Shown here: positions 16,891-26,317 of the stretch, in pieces
How positions within the stretch are numbered: position 1 is the first letter of the stretch
How the letters are laid out: the number at the start of each line of letters is the position of its first letter
Translations under genes and position numbers: made by a program
The notes under the pieces: generated by a model
What the model saw: the letters and a program-made list of their open reading frames with translations, nothing else
Databases searched by the model: none
What the model was told of the DNA's origin: nothing
Source of the DNA: Aureimonas pseudogalii
GTDB taxonomy: Bacteria; Pseudomonadota; Alphaproteobacteria; Rhizobiales; Rhizobiaceae
DNA length: 64,000 nucleotides
Direction of reading: 5' to 3'
NCBI RefSeq assembly: GCF_014196835.1
Contig: NZ_JACIEK010000001.1
Coordinates: 248,001 to 312,000, forward strand

Positions 16891-17904
16891 GTGAGCCTAG
16901 CCAATGCCGTGGGTCAGAACCGACCGGTCGCCTCGATCGATCCGATCCTCGGATTGACCCGGGCCGACATGGACCGCGTCAACGCGCTGATCCTGTCGAT
17001 GGCCGGCTCCAACGTCGAGCTGATCCCCGAGATCGCCGACCACCTGATCTCGTCGGGCGGCAAGCGGCTGCGGCCAATGCTGACGCTCGCCTCGGCGCAG
17101 GCCTTCGGCTACCGGGGCGAGGGCCACGTGAAGCTCGCCGCCAGCGTCGAGTTCCTCCACACCGCCACGCTCCTGCACGACGACGTGGTGGACGAGAGCG
17201 ATCTGCGGCGCGGGCGCCAGACCGCGCGCACCATCTGGGGCAACCAGGCGAGCGTCCTCGTCGGCGACTACCTGCTCGGCCAAGCCTTCAAGATGATGGT
17301 CGAGGTCGGCTCGATGCGGGCGCTGGCGATTCTCTCCAACGCGTCCGCGGTGATCGCCGAGGGCGAGGTCTGGCAGCTTTCGGCGGCCAAGCAGATGAGC
17401 ACCACCGAGGCCGACTACCTCGCCGTGATCGAGGCCAAGACCGCCGCGCTCTTCGCGGCCGCGGCCGAGGTCGGCCCGGTGATCGCCGAAGCCGGCGACG
17501 AGGCGGCGCGCGCGATGGCGGCCTACGGCCTGAACCTCGGCCTCGCCTTCCAGCTCGTCGACGACGTGCTCGACTACGACGGATCGGCCGCCGCGCTCGG
17601 CAAGAACGTCGGCGACGACTTCCGCGAGGGCAAGATCACGCTGCCGGTGATCCTCGCCTATGCCGCCGGCGCCGAGAACGAGCGCGCCTTCTGGCGCGGC
17701 GCGCTGGAAGACGGCGGCAACGACGACGCCGCTCTCGTACGGGCGCGCCAACTCTTGGAGCAACACGGCGCCTTGGACGCGACGAAGGCGCGCGCGCGAC
17801 ATTATGGCCATGCCGCCGCCGAGGCGCTGCGCGCGATCCCGCCGAGCGAGAGCCGCGAGGCGCTTCATGCCGTGGTGGAATTCTGCATCGAGCGGATCAA
17901 CTGA
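16891..17904 (+). CDS. ispB: all-trans polyprenyl (octaprenyl/decaprenyl) diphosphate synthase
   Basis: 337-residue trans-prenyltransferase making the quinone side chain. First aspartate-rich motif DDVVDESDLRRG and second motif QLVDDVLDYDG are intact, with GGKRLRP and the GEVWQLSAAKQM helix. It starts with GTG, 4 nt after a GAGAAG ribosome-site-like sequence. Small residues upstream of the first motif (SVEFLHTATLLHDD) are those of long-chain synthases. Chain length (C40 or C50) cannot be read from sequence; C50 is usual in Rhizobiales. Confidence 0.93.
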   Translation: MSLANAVGQNRPVASIDPILGLTRADMDRVNALILSMAGSNVELIPEIADHLISSGGKRLRPMLTLASAQAFGYRGEGHVKLAASVEFLHTATLLHDDVVDESDLRRGRQTARTIWGNQASVLVGDYLLGQAFKMMVEVGSMRALAILSNASAVIAEGEVWQLSAAKQMSTTEADYLAVIEAKTAALFAAAAEVGPVIAEAGDEAARAMAAYGLNLGLAFQLVDDVLDYDGSAAALGKNVGDDFREGKITLPVILAYAAGAENERAFWRGALEDGGNDDAALVRARQLLEQHGALDATKARARHYGHAAAEALRAIPPSESREALHAVVEFCIERIN

Positions 17905-18067
17905 CGATCGCGCCCTTGCGGGCCTCGCTCGTCGGCGCCTGCGTCGCAAAATAAACATCGTGCGACGGAAAGGATGCGGCGCATGGCTTTGCACCCTCGC
18001 GCGAAGCTCCTACAGGACGTCCGTGGGACGGCTCGCGGCCGGTTTGCCTGGCGAAAGGGAATTCGAC

Positions 18068-19927
18068 GTGGATAGAACGCTGACCTCGCGGATCGCACTG
18101 GCCGCCGCCTTCGCCGCCGCTCTCCTGGCCGGCGAGACGGCCCGCGCGCAGACGACCGAGGCGCAGACCACCGGAGAGAAGACGGAAGCGTCGGCCCTCG
18201 CCTCGCCGCCCCCGGTCGACGTCGAGTCCCTGTCGGGCGCCTATCTCGCCGCCAAGCAGGCGCGCGAGAACCGGCAGCCCGGCATTGCAGCCGACTATTA
18301 CGACAAGGCGCTCTCGCTCGACGCGACCTCCGAAACGCTGCAGCAGGAGGCGATGTTCGCCTATCTCGCAGACGGCCGGTTCGAGGCGGGCGTCGATCTC
18401 GCGGGCAAGCTCGCCGACAACGAGGACGTCGGCAAGGTCGCCCATATCGCGCTGGCGCTCGACGCGCTGCGGAGCGGCCGGTTCGACGCGGCGATCGGGC
18501 AGCTGAAGCTCGAGGACACGAGCGATCTCGACACGCTGCTCGTCGGCCATCTCTCGGCCTGGGCGGATGCCGGCGCCGACCGCACGAAGGACGCGCTGGC
18601 GCGCATCGACGCACTGAACGGCGCGCCGTGGTTCACCGTCTTCAACCAGTACCAGTCCGGGCTCGTCGCGGCGCTCGGCGGCGATCTCGATCGTGCGCGC
18701 CTGTCGCTCGGCGCGCTCGTCGCCGACGACACGGCGGCGCAGACCTCGATCGACGCCTATCTCGCGGGGTGCGAGGCGCTCGCCCGAACCGAGGCGCGCG
18801 CCGGGCGCAAGAGCGAGGCGCTCGCCGCCGCGCAGAAGGGGCTGGATCTCGCGCCCGCCTTCGAGCCGCTGACCCAGTTGAAGACCGAGATCGAGGCAGG
18901 CCGCGACATCGCGCCCGCCGTCGCATCGGCACAGGCCGGCGCCGCCGAAACGCTCTACATTCTCGGTCAGGCGATCAATCGCGGCGACGGGCAGGACGTG
19001 GCGCTCCTCTACTTCCAGTTCGCGCGCGCCGTCTCCCAGCCGGCCGACGACAAGCTGCTGACGGCGCTGGCGGGCCTTGCCGATCGCGGCGAGCAGATCG
19101 ACCTCGCTCTCTCCTACTATCGCGAGATCCCCGAGACCTCGCCCTACCGGCGCACGGCCGAGCTGCAGATGGGCCTCGACCTCTGGCAGGCCGAACGCAA
19201 GGCCGAGGCCAAGGAGCACCTGCGCAAGGCCGTCGCCAACTATCCCGACGACCTGCAGGCGCATCTGGCCTTCGCCGACGTGCTGTCGGCCGACAAGGAA
19301 TATGGCGAGGCGGTGGGCCTTCTCGACCGCGCGATTACTCTGGCGCCCGAGAAGGGCCCGAACAACTGGAACATCCACTACCAGCGCGGCATCGCCTTCG
19401 AGCGGCTGAAGCAGTGGGACAAGGCCGAGCCGGATTTCCTGAAGGCGCTGGAGCTCTCGCCCAACCAGCCGCAGGTGTTGAACTATCTCGGCTATTCCTG
19501 GGTCGACATGAACCGCAATCTCGACCGGGGGCTGGAGATGATCCGCACCGCCGTCGATCTCAGGCCGAACGACGGCTATATCATCGACTCGCTCGGCTGG
19601 GCCTACTACCGGCTCGGCAAGTACGACGACGCGGTGACGCAGTTGGAGCGCGCCGTGCTCATCACCCCGGCCGATCCGACGATCAACGACCATCTCGGCG
19701 ACGCCTACTGGCGCGTCGGGCGCGAGCGCGAGGCCCGTTTCCAGTGGAACCGGGCGCTGGTGGGCGAGCCCAAGCCCGAGGCGGCCGACGTCGAGCGCAT
19801 CAAGGGCAAGCTGGCGAACGGTCTCGAAGCGGCGACGCCGGTTCGCGGCGAGGCACCGGGCGCGCCGCCTTCGGCGGACCGTGCGGCGAACGAGACGCAG
19901 TCGCAGGCGCCCAGCCAGTCGAACTGA
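18068..19927 (+). CDS. exported tetratricopeptide-repeat protein
   Basis: 619 residues with a signal peptide (TSRIALAAAFAAALLAGETARAQ) and a low-complexity Thr/Gln/Glu linker. TPR units are spread over the rest, clearest near the C-terminus (RGIAFERLKQWDKAEPDFLKALELSPNQPQ, DSLGWAYYRLGKYDDAVTQLERAV, DHLGDAYWRVGREREARFQW). The GTG start is preceded by AAAGGGA. This TPR protein between a polyprenyl synthase and ispE is a conserved Rhizobiales arrangement. A periplasmic scaffold for envelope biogenesis is likely; partners are unknown. Confidence 0.85.
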   Translation: MDRTLTSRIALAAAFAAALLAGETARAQTTEAQTTGEKTEASALASPPPVDVESLSGAYLAAKQARENRQPGIAADYYDKALSLDATSETLQQEAMFAYLADGRFEAGVDLAGKLADNEDVGKVAHIALALDALRSGRFDAAIGQLKLEDTSDLDTLLVGHLSAWADAGADRTKDALARIDALNGAPWFTVFNQYQSGLVAALGGDLDRARLSLGALVADDTAAQTSIDAYLAGCEALARTEARAGRKSEALAAAQKGLDLAPAFEPLTQLKTEIEAGRDIAPAVASAQAGAAETLYILGQAINRGDGQDVALLYFQFARAVSQPADDKLLTALAGLADRGEQIDLALSYYREIPETSPYRRTAELQMGLDLWQAERKAEAKEHLRKAVANYPDDLQAHLAFADVLSADKEYGEAVGLLDRAITLAPEKGPNNWNIHYQRGIAFERLKQWDKAEPDFLKALELSPNQPQVLNYLGYSWVDMNRNLDRGLEMIRTAVDLRPNDGYIIDSLGWAYYRLGKYDDAVTQLERAVLITPADPTINDHLGDAYWRVGREREARFQWNRALVGEPKPEAADVERIKGKLANGLEAATPVRGEAPGAPPSADRAANETQSQAPSQSN

Positions 19928-19932
19928 CCCCT

Positions 19933-20853
19933 GTGGATTCGCTCGCGGCGCCCGGCGCCGACCTTCGGGCCGGCCTCGACGAACCCGCCCCGGCCAAGAT
20001 CAACCTCGCGCTGCACGTCGTCGGGCGCCGGCCCGACGGCTACCACGCGCTCGAAAGCCTCGTGGTCTTCGCCGCGCATGGCGACCGGCTGCGCATCGCC
20101 GCGTCCACCGAAGATCGCCTCGTGCTGTCCGGCCCCTTCGCGCGGCAGATCCCCGGCGGGCCGGACAATCTGGTGATGCAGGCGCTCGATCTCGCGCGCA
20201 CGGTCGCGACAGATTTCGGCTCGCACGTCCCCCCGCTTCGCATCGAACTGGAGAAGAGCCTGCCACCGGCGTCCGGCATCGGCGGCGGCTCGGCCGACGC
20301 CGCGGCGCTGCTGCGCGCGCTCTCGCGGCGCTGGCCGGCCGAGCGACGCGCGGGTCTGCGGGCGGCGTCGCTGCGCCTCGGAGCAGACGTGCCCATGTGC
20401 TTCGACGGCTGCGCGGCGCGCGTCTCGGGCATCGGCGAGATCGCCGAGCCGGCGGCGTGCATGCCGGCCCTGCCGATGCTGCTCGTCAATCCCGGCGTGC
20501 CCGTCTCGACGCCGGCGGTGTTCGGCGCGCTGGGGCGGCGCGACAACCCGCCGCTCGGCCGACTGCCGGCCGACGGGTTCGCCAATGCCGGCACGCTTCT
20601 CGCCGCGCTCGCCGCCAGCCGCAACGATCTCGAAGTGCCGGCGATGGCGCTCGCGCCCGCGATCGGCGAGGCGCTCGCGCAACTCCGCGAGCGGGGCGCC
20701 CTCTTCGCCCGCATGTCGGGATCGGGCGCCACCGCCTTCGCCATCTTTTCCGACGATGCCGCCTGCCGTGCCGCCGCGGCGTCGCTCGCCGCCGATCGCC
20801 CTAGCTGGTGGGTGCTTCCCACCGTCGTTCCCGCCACCGGAGAACCCGCATGA
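19933..20853 (+). CDS. ispE: 4-diphosphocytidyl-2-C-methyl-D-erythritol kinase
   Basis: 306-residue GHMP kinase of the MEP isoprenoid pathway; phosphorylates CDP-methylerythritol. Motifs: PAKINLALHVVGRRPDGYHALESLV, the glycine-rich ATP loop LPPASGIGGGSADAAALLRAL, and MSGSGATAFAIF. It begins with GTG 5 nt after the TPR stop and its TGA overlaps the moaB ATG. It supplies precursors for both ispB and the cis-prenyltransferase in this window. Confidence 0.95.
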   Translation: MDSLAAPGADLRAGLDEPAPAKINLALHVVGRRPDGYHALESLVVFAAHGDRLRIAASTEDRLVLSGPFARQIPGGPDNLVMQALDLARTVATDFGSHVPPLRIELEKSLPPASGIGGGSADAAALLRALSRRWPAERRAGLRAASLRLGADVPMCFDGCAARVSGIGEIAEPAACMPALPMLLVNPGVPVSTPAVFGALGRRDNPPLGRLPADGFANAGTLLAALAASRNDLEVPAMALAPAIGEALAQLRERGALFARMSGSGATAFAIFSDDAACRAAAASLAADRPSWWVLPTVVPATGEPA

Positions 20854-21392
20854 GCGCAGCCGAGCGCAGCTTCATCCCGCTGGGCATCGCGGTGCTCACC
20901 GTCTCCGACACGCGCCGGCGGGAGGACGACCGCTCGGGCGACACTTTGGTGGAGCGGCTGGAGGCGGCGGGCCATCGCCTCGCGGAGCGCCGGATCGTGC
21001 CGGACGAGATCGAGGCCATCCGCGAGATCGTGCTCGCCTGGTCGCGCGATCCGGCGGTGGACGTGGTCATCACCACGGGCGGCACCGGCTTCACCGGCCG
21101 CGACGTGACGCCGGAGGCGCTGGAGCCGCTGTTCGAGAAGCGGATGGACGGGTTCTCGGCGGTCTTTCACCGCATCTCGTTCGATAAGATCGGCGTCTCC
21201 ACGATCCAGTCGCGCGCTACGGGCGGCGTCGTCAACGCCACCTTCGTCTTCGCGCTGCCGGGCTCGCCGGGCGCCTGCCGCGACGGCTGGGACCACATCC
21301 TCGCCGCGCAGCTCGACTACCGGCACAAGCCCTGCAACTTCGTGGAGATCATGCCGCGGCTGGACGAGCACCTGCGCCGCGGCGGCGCCTGA
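20850..21392 (+). CDS. moaB: molybdenum cofactor biosynthesis protein MoaB
   Basis: 180-residue MPT adenylyltransferase-fold protein (MoaB/Mog). Signatures: GIAVLTVSDTRRREDDRSGD, TTGGTGFTGRDVTPEAL, RISFDKIGVSTIQSRATGG and FALPGSPGACRDGWD. It is coupled to ispE by an ATGA overlap. Molybdenum cofactor is needed by the PaoABC-like enzyme at 27189-30942, but the genes are not linked in one operon. It converges with the next gene with a 4-nt gap. Confidence 0.92.
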   Translation: MSAAERSFIPLGIAVLTVSDTRRREDDRSGDTLVERLEAAGHRLAERRIVPDEIEAIREIVLAWSRDPAVDVVITTGGTGFTGRDVTPEALEPLFEKRMDGFSAVFHRISFDKIGVSTIQSRATGGVVNATFVFALPGSPGACRDGWDHILAAQLDYRHKPCNFVEIMPRLDEHLRRGGA

Positions 21393-21396
21393 CTCT

Positions 21397-21867
21397 TTAG
21401 CGCTCGCGAAGGGCGCGGGTGCGAAGGCCCCGCCCGAGCCCGTCGAGCGACCTGCGCGCGCGAAGATGCGCCGCGAGATGGGCCTTCGGAACGAGAAGCG
21501 CCCCCTCGGCCCGGCCGAACCAGCGACGCCACCCGGCGCGGGGCTGCGTTCCCGGAAAGCGCCCGGCCTCGGTCGGCGCCAGCGCGACATGCCCGGCCGC
21601 GAGATCGACCCAGCCGGCGCCAAGTCGCTCGCCCGCCGGCACCACCAGCACCCAGTCGCCCTTGAGCGCCGCGGCCGAGTCCGCGAGCGCAATGAGAGTC
21701 TCTACCCGGCATCCCGCGTGATCGGCGACGCGGCGCACCTCCGCCGAGATCTCGCCGGCCACCACGACCTCGCGCAGCGCACCCTCCACCGCCCCGGCGA
21801 CGAGCGTCGCGAGGGTGGCGGCCAGCGGCATGGGCTCCTCGGCCCGGATGACGATCGCGCTCAACAT
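21397..21867 (-). CDS. glycosyltransferase family 2-like short protein
   Basis: About 156 residues beginning MLSAIVIRAEEPMPLAATLATLVAGAVEGALREVVV, which resembles the first beta-strand and nucleotide-binding half of a GT-A (family 2) glycosyltransferase, with GDWVLVVPAGERL in the place of the DxD region. It is much shorter than a full enzyme and lacks a clear DxD, so it may be a non-catalytic or reduced member. It is divergent from the radical SAM gene, with an SOS-type box between them. Confidence 0.55.
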   Translation of the reverse strand: MLSAIVIRAEEPMPLAATLATLVAGAVEGALREVVVAGEISAEVRRVADHAGCRVETLIALADSAAALKGDWVLVVPAGERLGAGWVDLAAGHVALAPTEAGRFPGTQPRAGWRRWFGRAEGALLVPKAHLAAHLRARRSLDGLGRGLRTRALRER

Positions 21868-21928
21868 GATGGTCCGCTTTATCGCGAACAGACGGCCCAG
21901 CGCCAGCGCCGTCGCGCTTTGCATTTTT

Positions 21929-21943
21929 GTTCTTGTATTGTTC
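21929..21943. promoter_or_regulatory. LexA (SOS) box, alphaproteobacterial type
   Basis: GTTCTTGTATTGTTC is an exact GTTC-N7-GTTC, the direct-repeat LexA operator of Alphaproteobacteria. It lies 57 nt upstream of the radical SAM gene at 22001 and 61 nt from the start of the leftward glycosyltransferase-like gene. Confidence 0.65.
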
Positions 21944-22000
21944 TCGCCATCTCGTTAGGACTTTGGTCACAGACGCCTTTGTCCGCAGGGAAGTTGTCTC

Positions 22001-23158
22001 ATGCAGGAGATCCAGACCGCCGATCGCGCCGCCTTCGCCCATCCGGGCGGCGTCGACATGGCCGACCACGTGATCGCCCAGTCCGGCCTTCGCATCGGCT
22101 TCGACCGGCGGCGTGGGCGCGGGGCCGGGCTCAACCCGTCCGGCCGCTTCGAGCCCTTCGCGCGCAGCGCCTTCGACGACGGCTGGGCGACGCTCGACGA
22201 CCTGCCGCCGTTCCGCACCGAGGTGCAGAACGAGACGGCGAAGACGATCATCACCGCCAACAATTCGCCCGACATCTCCTTCGACCGCTCGATCAACCCC
22301 TATCGCGGCTGCGAGCATGGCTGTGTCTACTGCTTCGCCCGGCCGACCCATGCCTATATGGGCCTGTCGCCGGGCCTCGACTTCGAGTCGCGGCTCTTCG
22401 CCAAGCCCAATGCCGCCGAGCTGCTGGAAACCGAGATCTCGAAGCGCGGCTACGAGCCGAAGTCGATCGCGATCGGTACCAACACCGACCCCTACCAGCC
22501 GATCGAGAAGACCCGGCGCATCATGCGCGAGATCCTCGAAGTGCTGGAGGCCGCCAACCATCCCGTCGGCATCGTCACCAAGTCGGCGCTGGTGACGCGC
22601 GACATCGACATTCTCTCGCGCATGGCGGCCAAGGGTCTGGCGAAGGTGGCGCTGTCGGTGACGACGCTCGACGGGCGGCTCGCCCGCACGATGGAGCCTC
22701 GCGCGGCGACGCCCGCCAAGCGGCTGGACGCAGTGCGCCAGCTCTCGGAGGCCGGCATCCCCACCATGGTGATGACGGCGCCGATCATTCCCGGCCTCAC
22801 CGACAGCGAGATCGAGCGCCTGCTGGCGGCGGCGAAGGAGGCCGGCGCGCGCGAGGTCGGCTACGTGCTGCTGCGCCTGCCGCTGGAGGTCTCGCCGCTC
22901 TTCAAGGACTGGCTGCTGCAGCACTATCCCGACCGCTACCGCCACGTCCTGGCGCTCCTGCGCTCGATGCGCGACGGCAAGGACTACGACGCCGAGTGGG
23001 GCAAGCGGATGTCCGGCAAGGGCCCCTACGCCCAGCAGATCCGCCGCCGGTTCGAACTGGCCGCCAAGCGGCTGGAGCTCAATCTGGAGCGCACGAAGCT
23101 GCGCACCGACCTGTTCCGCGCGCCCCGCGGCGCGGGCGTCCAGCTCTCGCTTCTCTAG
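22001..23158 (+). CDS. PA0069-family radical SAM protein (spore photoproduct lyase-related)
   Basis: 385-residue radical S-adenosylmethionine protein. The 4Fe-4S motif is CEHGCVYCFARP (CxxxCxxC in NPYRGCEHGCVYC), then YMGLSPGLDFESRLFAKPNAAELL and IGTNTDPYQPIEK, features of the SplB-like PA0069/Rv2578c family. Members are often linked with DNA metabolism but the reaction is not established. An exact LexA-type box lies upstream, which supports a DNA-damage role. rnhB follows 93 nt downstream. Confidence 0.88.
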   Translation: MQEIQTADRAAFAHPGGVDMADHVIAQSGLRIGFDRRRGRGAGLNPSGRFEPFARSAFDDGWATLDDLPPFRTEVQNETAKTIITANNSPDISFDRSINPYRGCEHGCVYCFARPTHAYMGLSPGLDFESRLFAKPNAAELLETEISKRGYEPKSIAIGTNTDPYQPIEKTRRIMREILEVLEAANHPVGIVTKSALVTRDIDILSRMAAKGLAKVALSVTTLDGRLARTMEPRAATPAKRLDAVRQLSEAGIPTMVMTAPIIPGLTDSEIERLLAAAKEAGAREVGYVLLRLPLEVSPLFKDWLLQHYPDRYRHVLALLRSMRDGKDYDAEWGKRMSGKGPYAQQIRRRFELAAKRLELNLERTKLRTDLFRAPRGAGVQLSLL

Positions 23159-23251
23159 GAACGCACTGAATTCGCCGGTCGTTCCCCGCGGCCGGCGATG
23201 GGGCTCGCCGCTCCGCCCATACAAGCGGCGAGCCTTGTGGAGGATCGGAGA

Positions 23252-23989
23252 ATGCGCGAGTCTCGCCGCAACATGGCTCGCCGTTCCTCCGATTCTCCCG
23301 CCCCTTCCCGGCCGCCGGCTCGCCCGGCCGCCGCCGGCCCCGTCGCCCGCGCCAAGACCCCGGCGAAGCCGGGGCCGGACTTCGCGTTGGAGACGGCGCT
23401 GCTCGGGACCGGGCTGCACTTCGTCGTCGGCATCGACGAAGCCGGCCGCGGACCGCTGGCCGGGCCGGTGGTGGCCAGCGCCGTGCTGCTCGATCCCGCC
23501 GCCATTCCCGATGGTCTCGACGACTCCAAGGCGTTGAGCGCGGCGGATCGCGAGCGGCTCTTCGCGGAGATCCTGCGCACCGCCACCGTCTCGATCGCTT
23601 CGGCGAGCGCCGGCGAAATCGATCGCATCAACATCCGCCAGGCGACGCTTGCCGCCATGCGCCGGGCGCTCGCAGGGCTGCCCGACCGTCCCTGCCATGC
23701 CCTGATCGACGGGCGCGACGTGCCCTCGCTTCTGGGCTGCGCGGCCACGGCCGTGATCGGCGGCGACGCCCGCTCGCTCTCGGTGGCGGCCGCTTCGATC
23801 GTCGCCAAGGTCACGCGCGACCGGATGATGAAGCGTCTCTGCCAGGCCTTCCCCGTCTACGGCTTCGGGCAGCACATGGGCTATGGCACGCCCTTCCATC
23901 TGGAAGCGCTGGCGCGCCACGGCCCCTGCCGGCATCACCGCACCAGCTTTTCGCCCGTCCGCCAGCACCCGCTGCCCTTCGCGTCCTGA
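23252..23989 (+). CDS. rnhB: ribonuclease HII
   Basis: 245 residues; removes RNA, including single ribonucleotides, from DNA. Catalytic residues are in [24 protein letters not shown] (Asp-Glu) and LIDGRDVP, with [17 protein letters not shown] and the C-terminal [24 protein letters not shown]. An N-terminal extension of about 45 residues rich in Ser, Pro, Arg and Ala is common in Rhizobiales. ATG at 23252 has GGAG 2 nt upstream; 23273 is the alternative. Confidence 0.95.
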   Translation: MRESRRNMARRSSDSPAPSRPPARPAAAGPVARAKTPAKPGPDFALETALLGTGLHFVVGIDEAGRGPLAGPVVASAVLLDPAAIPDGLDDSKALSAADRERLFAEILRTATVSIASASAGEIDRINIRQATLAAMRRALAGLPDRPCHALIDGRDVPSLLGCAATAVIGGDARSLSVAAASIVAKVTRDRMMKRLCQAFPVYGFGQHMGYGTPFHLEALARHGPCRHHRTSFSPVRQHPLPFAS

Positions 23990-24027
23990 GCTGCGAGCCC
24001 TCGTCGACGGCCTGTCCGCGCGAGGCG

Positions 24028-24963
24028 TCAGGACGACGGAAGCGAATCCAGAAACCGCGTCAGCACGGCGTCGAACCGAACGGGATCATCGAGCGGAGCA
24101 ACGTGGCCGGCGCGCATTCTCACCCGCCAGGCTCGCGGCGCTTGGCTTGCGAACTCCGCCGATTGATCGTGGATGAGATCGACGTCGTCGGTTCCTTCCA
24201 CCACGAGGCAGGTGCAACGCACGCGCCGGGGATCCACCGGCTCGCTTTCCACGATCGCGCGATAGGTGGCGACGATCGCGCGCGTCGGCATACGCGCGAA
24301 CCCGTCGAGGAAGTGGGCGCGTGCCGTCCGGCCGACCCAATGCGGACCGACCGCCCAGCGGGCAATGGCCAGCCCGAGCCGCCCCGTGCGCCGCCGGCCT
24401 GCCAGCGCAAAGAGGGGAACCAGCAGGCGCTGCGGCCGCAGGCTCGCCACCCCGCGCCGCAGCCAACGGTTGACGACGAGCGCCCGCGGCGTGTTCGACA
24501 GAACGATCGCCTCGACGCGCGCGGGATGGCGCCGGGCGAGTTCCAGCGCCACCATGCCGCCGAGCGAGACGCCGACCACGACGACCCGGCGGATGCCGAG
24601 CGCGTCGAGAAGCGCGGCGCAATCGTCGGCCATCGAGCCGACCGACAGTTGCCCGCTCCCCAGCGGCGTCGCCCCGTGGCCCCGCAGGTCCGGCACCACC
24701 AGACGGCGGCGCCCGGACAGGCGCTCGACCTGCGCATCCCAGATCGCGCGCGACTGCACGGCGCCGTGAACGAGCAGCAGCGGCACGGCGCCCGAATCGA
24801 CGCCCAAGCGATGGTCGTCATGGCAGAGGATCGTCCTCGGCACGGGCGGGCGGGCGCCCGCGTCGATCGCCTGTCGCAGCAGCGAGGGTCGAGGGTCTGA
24901 CGGCCGAGGCGCGATCACGGCGATCTCCGGTTCGGGGAGTGCCGGGCATCGGACATGGGGCAT
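24028..24963 (-). CDS. alpha/beta-fold hydrolase
   Basis: About 311 residues. Nucleophile elbow GVSLGG (in VVVVGVSLGGMVALELARRHP), oxyanion strand LLLVHGAVQSRAIWD, acid in VVEGTDDVDLIH and catalytic His in RAGHVAPLD. Resembles 3-oxoadipate enol-lactonase/BioH-like hydrolases. The start is uncertain: about 45 N-terminal residues precede the domain. It is divergent from the FAH-family enzyme at 25139. Substrate unknown. Confidence 0.78.
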   Translation of the reverse strand: MPHVRCPALPEPEIAVIAPRPSDPRPSLLRQAIDAGARPPVPRTILCHDDHRLGVDSGAVPLLLVHGAVQSRAIWDAQVERLSGRRRLVVPDLRGHGATPLGSGQLSVGSMADDCAALLDALGIRRVVVVGVSLGGMVALELARRHPARVEAIVLSNTPRALVVNRWLRRGVASLRPQRLLVPLFALAGRRRTGRLGLAIARWAVGPHWVGRTARAHFLDGFARMPTRAIVATYRAIVESEPVDPRRVRCTCLVVEGTDDVDLIHDQSAEFASQAPRAWRVRMRAGHVAPLDDPVRFDAVLTRFLDSLPSS

Positions 24964-25138
24964 CGGCAGGCGCTTATGGAGGCGAGCGCGCCCGCGACGC
25001 AAGGGGCGGCGCAGCCCTGCGCTGCGGCGCAGCAAGCGGGAGACTTGCAGTCGGCGACGATCCGCGGTTTGGCTGGGCTCGATCCCGCCCGAGGCCGATG
25101 CCGGCACGGGCCTTGCCGCCGACGAACGGATTTGCCGC

Positions 25139-26314
25139 ATGACCGACTTCTCCCCCCTGCCCCAGGATGCCACGGACGCGACGCTGGTCGGGCGCCTGTT
25201 CGACCCCGAGGTCGGCGGCCCCTGCGTGGTGCATCTGCGCGGCGACCGGCTCGTCTGCGTCACCGCCGCCGCGCCCACCGTCTCGACGCTCCTGGAGGCG
25301 GCCGATCCCGTGGCGCTCCTACACGGCGCGCCGGAGGGTCGCTCCTGGCCGCTCGCCGAGGTGCTGGCCAACGGCGCGACCGCCGGGCCGGCGCGCGAGG
25401 GCAAGCCGGTGCTGCTGGCGCCCTGCGATCTGCAGGCGGTGAAGGCCTGCGGCGTCACCTTCGCGCGCTCTATGATCGAGCGGGTGATCGAGGAGCGCGC
25501 CAAGGGCGACCTCGCCAAGGCCGCCGAGATCCGCGACGAGATCGGGCAGGTGATCGGCGGCGCGCTGACCGACGTCGTGGCGGGCTCGCAGAAGGCCGCC
25601 GAGGTCAAGAGGATCCTGCAGGACAAGGGCTACTGGTCGCAATATCTCGAAGTCGGCATCGGGCCGGACGCCGAGGTCTTCACCAAGGCACCGGTGCTGG
25701 CGAGCGTCGGCCATGGCGCGCAGATCGGCATCCTGCCCTCCTCGGAGTGGAACAACCCGGAGCCCGAGGTGGTCCTCGCCGTCAACTCGCGCGGCGAGAT
25801 CGTCGGCGCGACGCTCGGCAACGACGTCAACCTTCGCGACGTCGAGGGCCGCTCGGCGCTGCTTCTCGGCAAGGCCAAGGACAACAACGCCTCCTCGGCG
25901 ATCGGGCCATTCATCCGCCTGTTCGACGCCGGCTTCACGCTCGACGACGTCCGGAAGGCCGAGCTGACGCTGACGGTCGAGGGCACCGACGGCTACAGGC
26001 TGGAGGGCCATTCCTCGATGAAGGAGATCAGCCGCGACCCCGCCGAGCTGGTGCGCCAGGCCGCCAATCGCAGCCACCAGTATCCCGACGGGTTCGTGCT
26101 CTTCCTCGGCACGCTCTTCGCCCCGGTGGAGGATCGCGACGCGCCGGGCAAGGGCTTCACCCACAAGCTCGGCGACGTCGTCACCGTCGCCTCGCCGCAA
26201 CTCGGCGCCTTGCAGAACGTCGTGACGCATACCGACAAGGCCGAGCCCTGGACCTTCGGCATCGCGGCGCTGATGAGGAACCTCGCGGGCCGCGATCTCC
26301 TCCGGGCGATCTGA
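25139..26314 (+). CDS. fumarylacetoacetate hydrolase (FAH)-family protein
   Basis: 391 residues, longer than simple FAH domains. Core signatures: EVFTKAPVLASVGHGAQIGI, NPEPEVVLAVNSRGEIVGATLGNDVNLRDVEGRSALLLGKAKDNNASSAIGPF, where the acidic residues bind the metal. The family includes hydrolases, decarboxylases and dehydratases acting on 2-keto acids. The substrate cannot be told; sugar-acid catabolism is common for this long form. The convergent TetR gene begins 3 nt beyond its stop. Confidence 0.8.
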   Translation: MTDFSPLPQDATDATLVGRLFDPEVGGPCVVHLRGDRLVCVTAAAPTVSTLLEAADPVALLHGAPEGRSWPLAEVLANGATAGPAREGKPVLLAPCDLQAVKACGVTFARSMIERVIEERAKGDLAKAAEIRDEIGQVIGGALTDVVAGSQKAAEVKRILQDKGYWSQYLEVGIGPDAEVFTKAPVLASVGHGAQIGILPSSEWNNPEPEVVLAVNSRGEIVGATLGNDVNLRDVEGRSALLLGKAKDNNASSAIGPFIRLFDAGFTLDDVRKAELTLTVEGTDGYRLEGHSSMKEISRDPAELVRQAANRSHQYPDGFVLFLGTLFAPVEDRDAPGKGFTHKLGDVVTVASPQLGALQNVVTHTDKAEPWTFGIAALMRNLAGRDLLRAI

Positions 26315-26317
26315 CCC

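Noticed and set aside
21317-23968. 883-codon minus-strand frame opposite the radical SAM and rnhB genes
   Set aside because: Antisense to two strongly recognisable genes; no family motifs.
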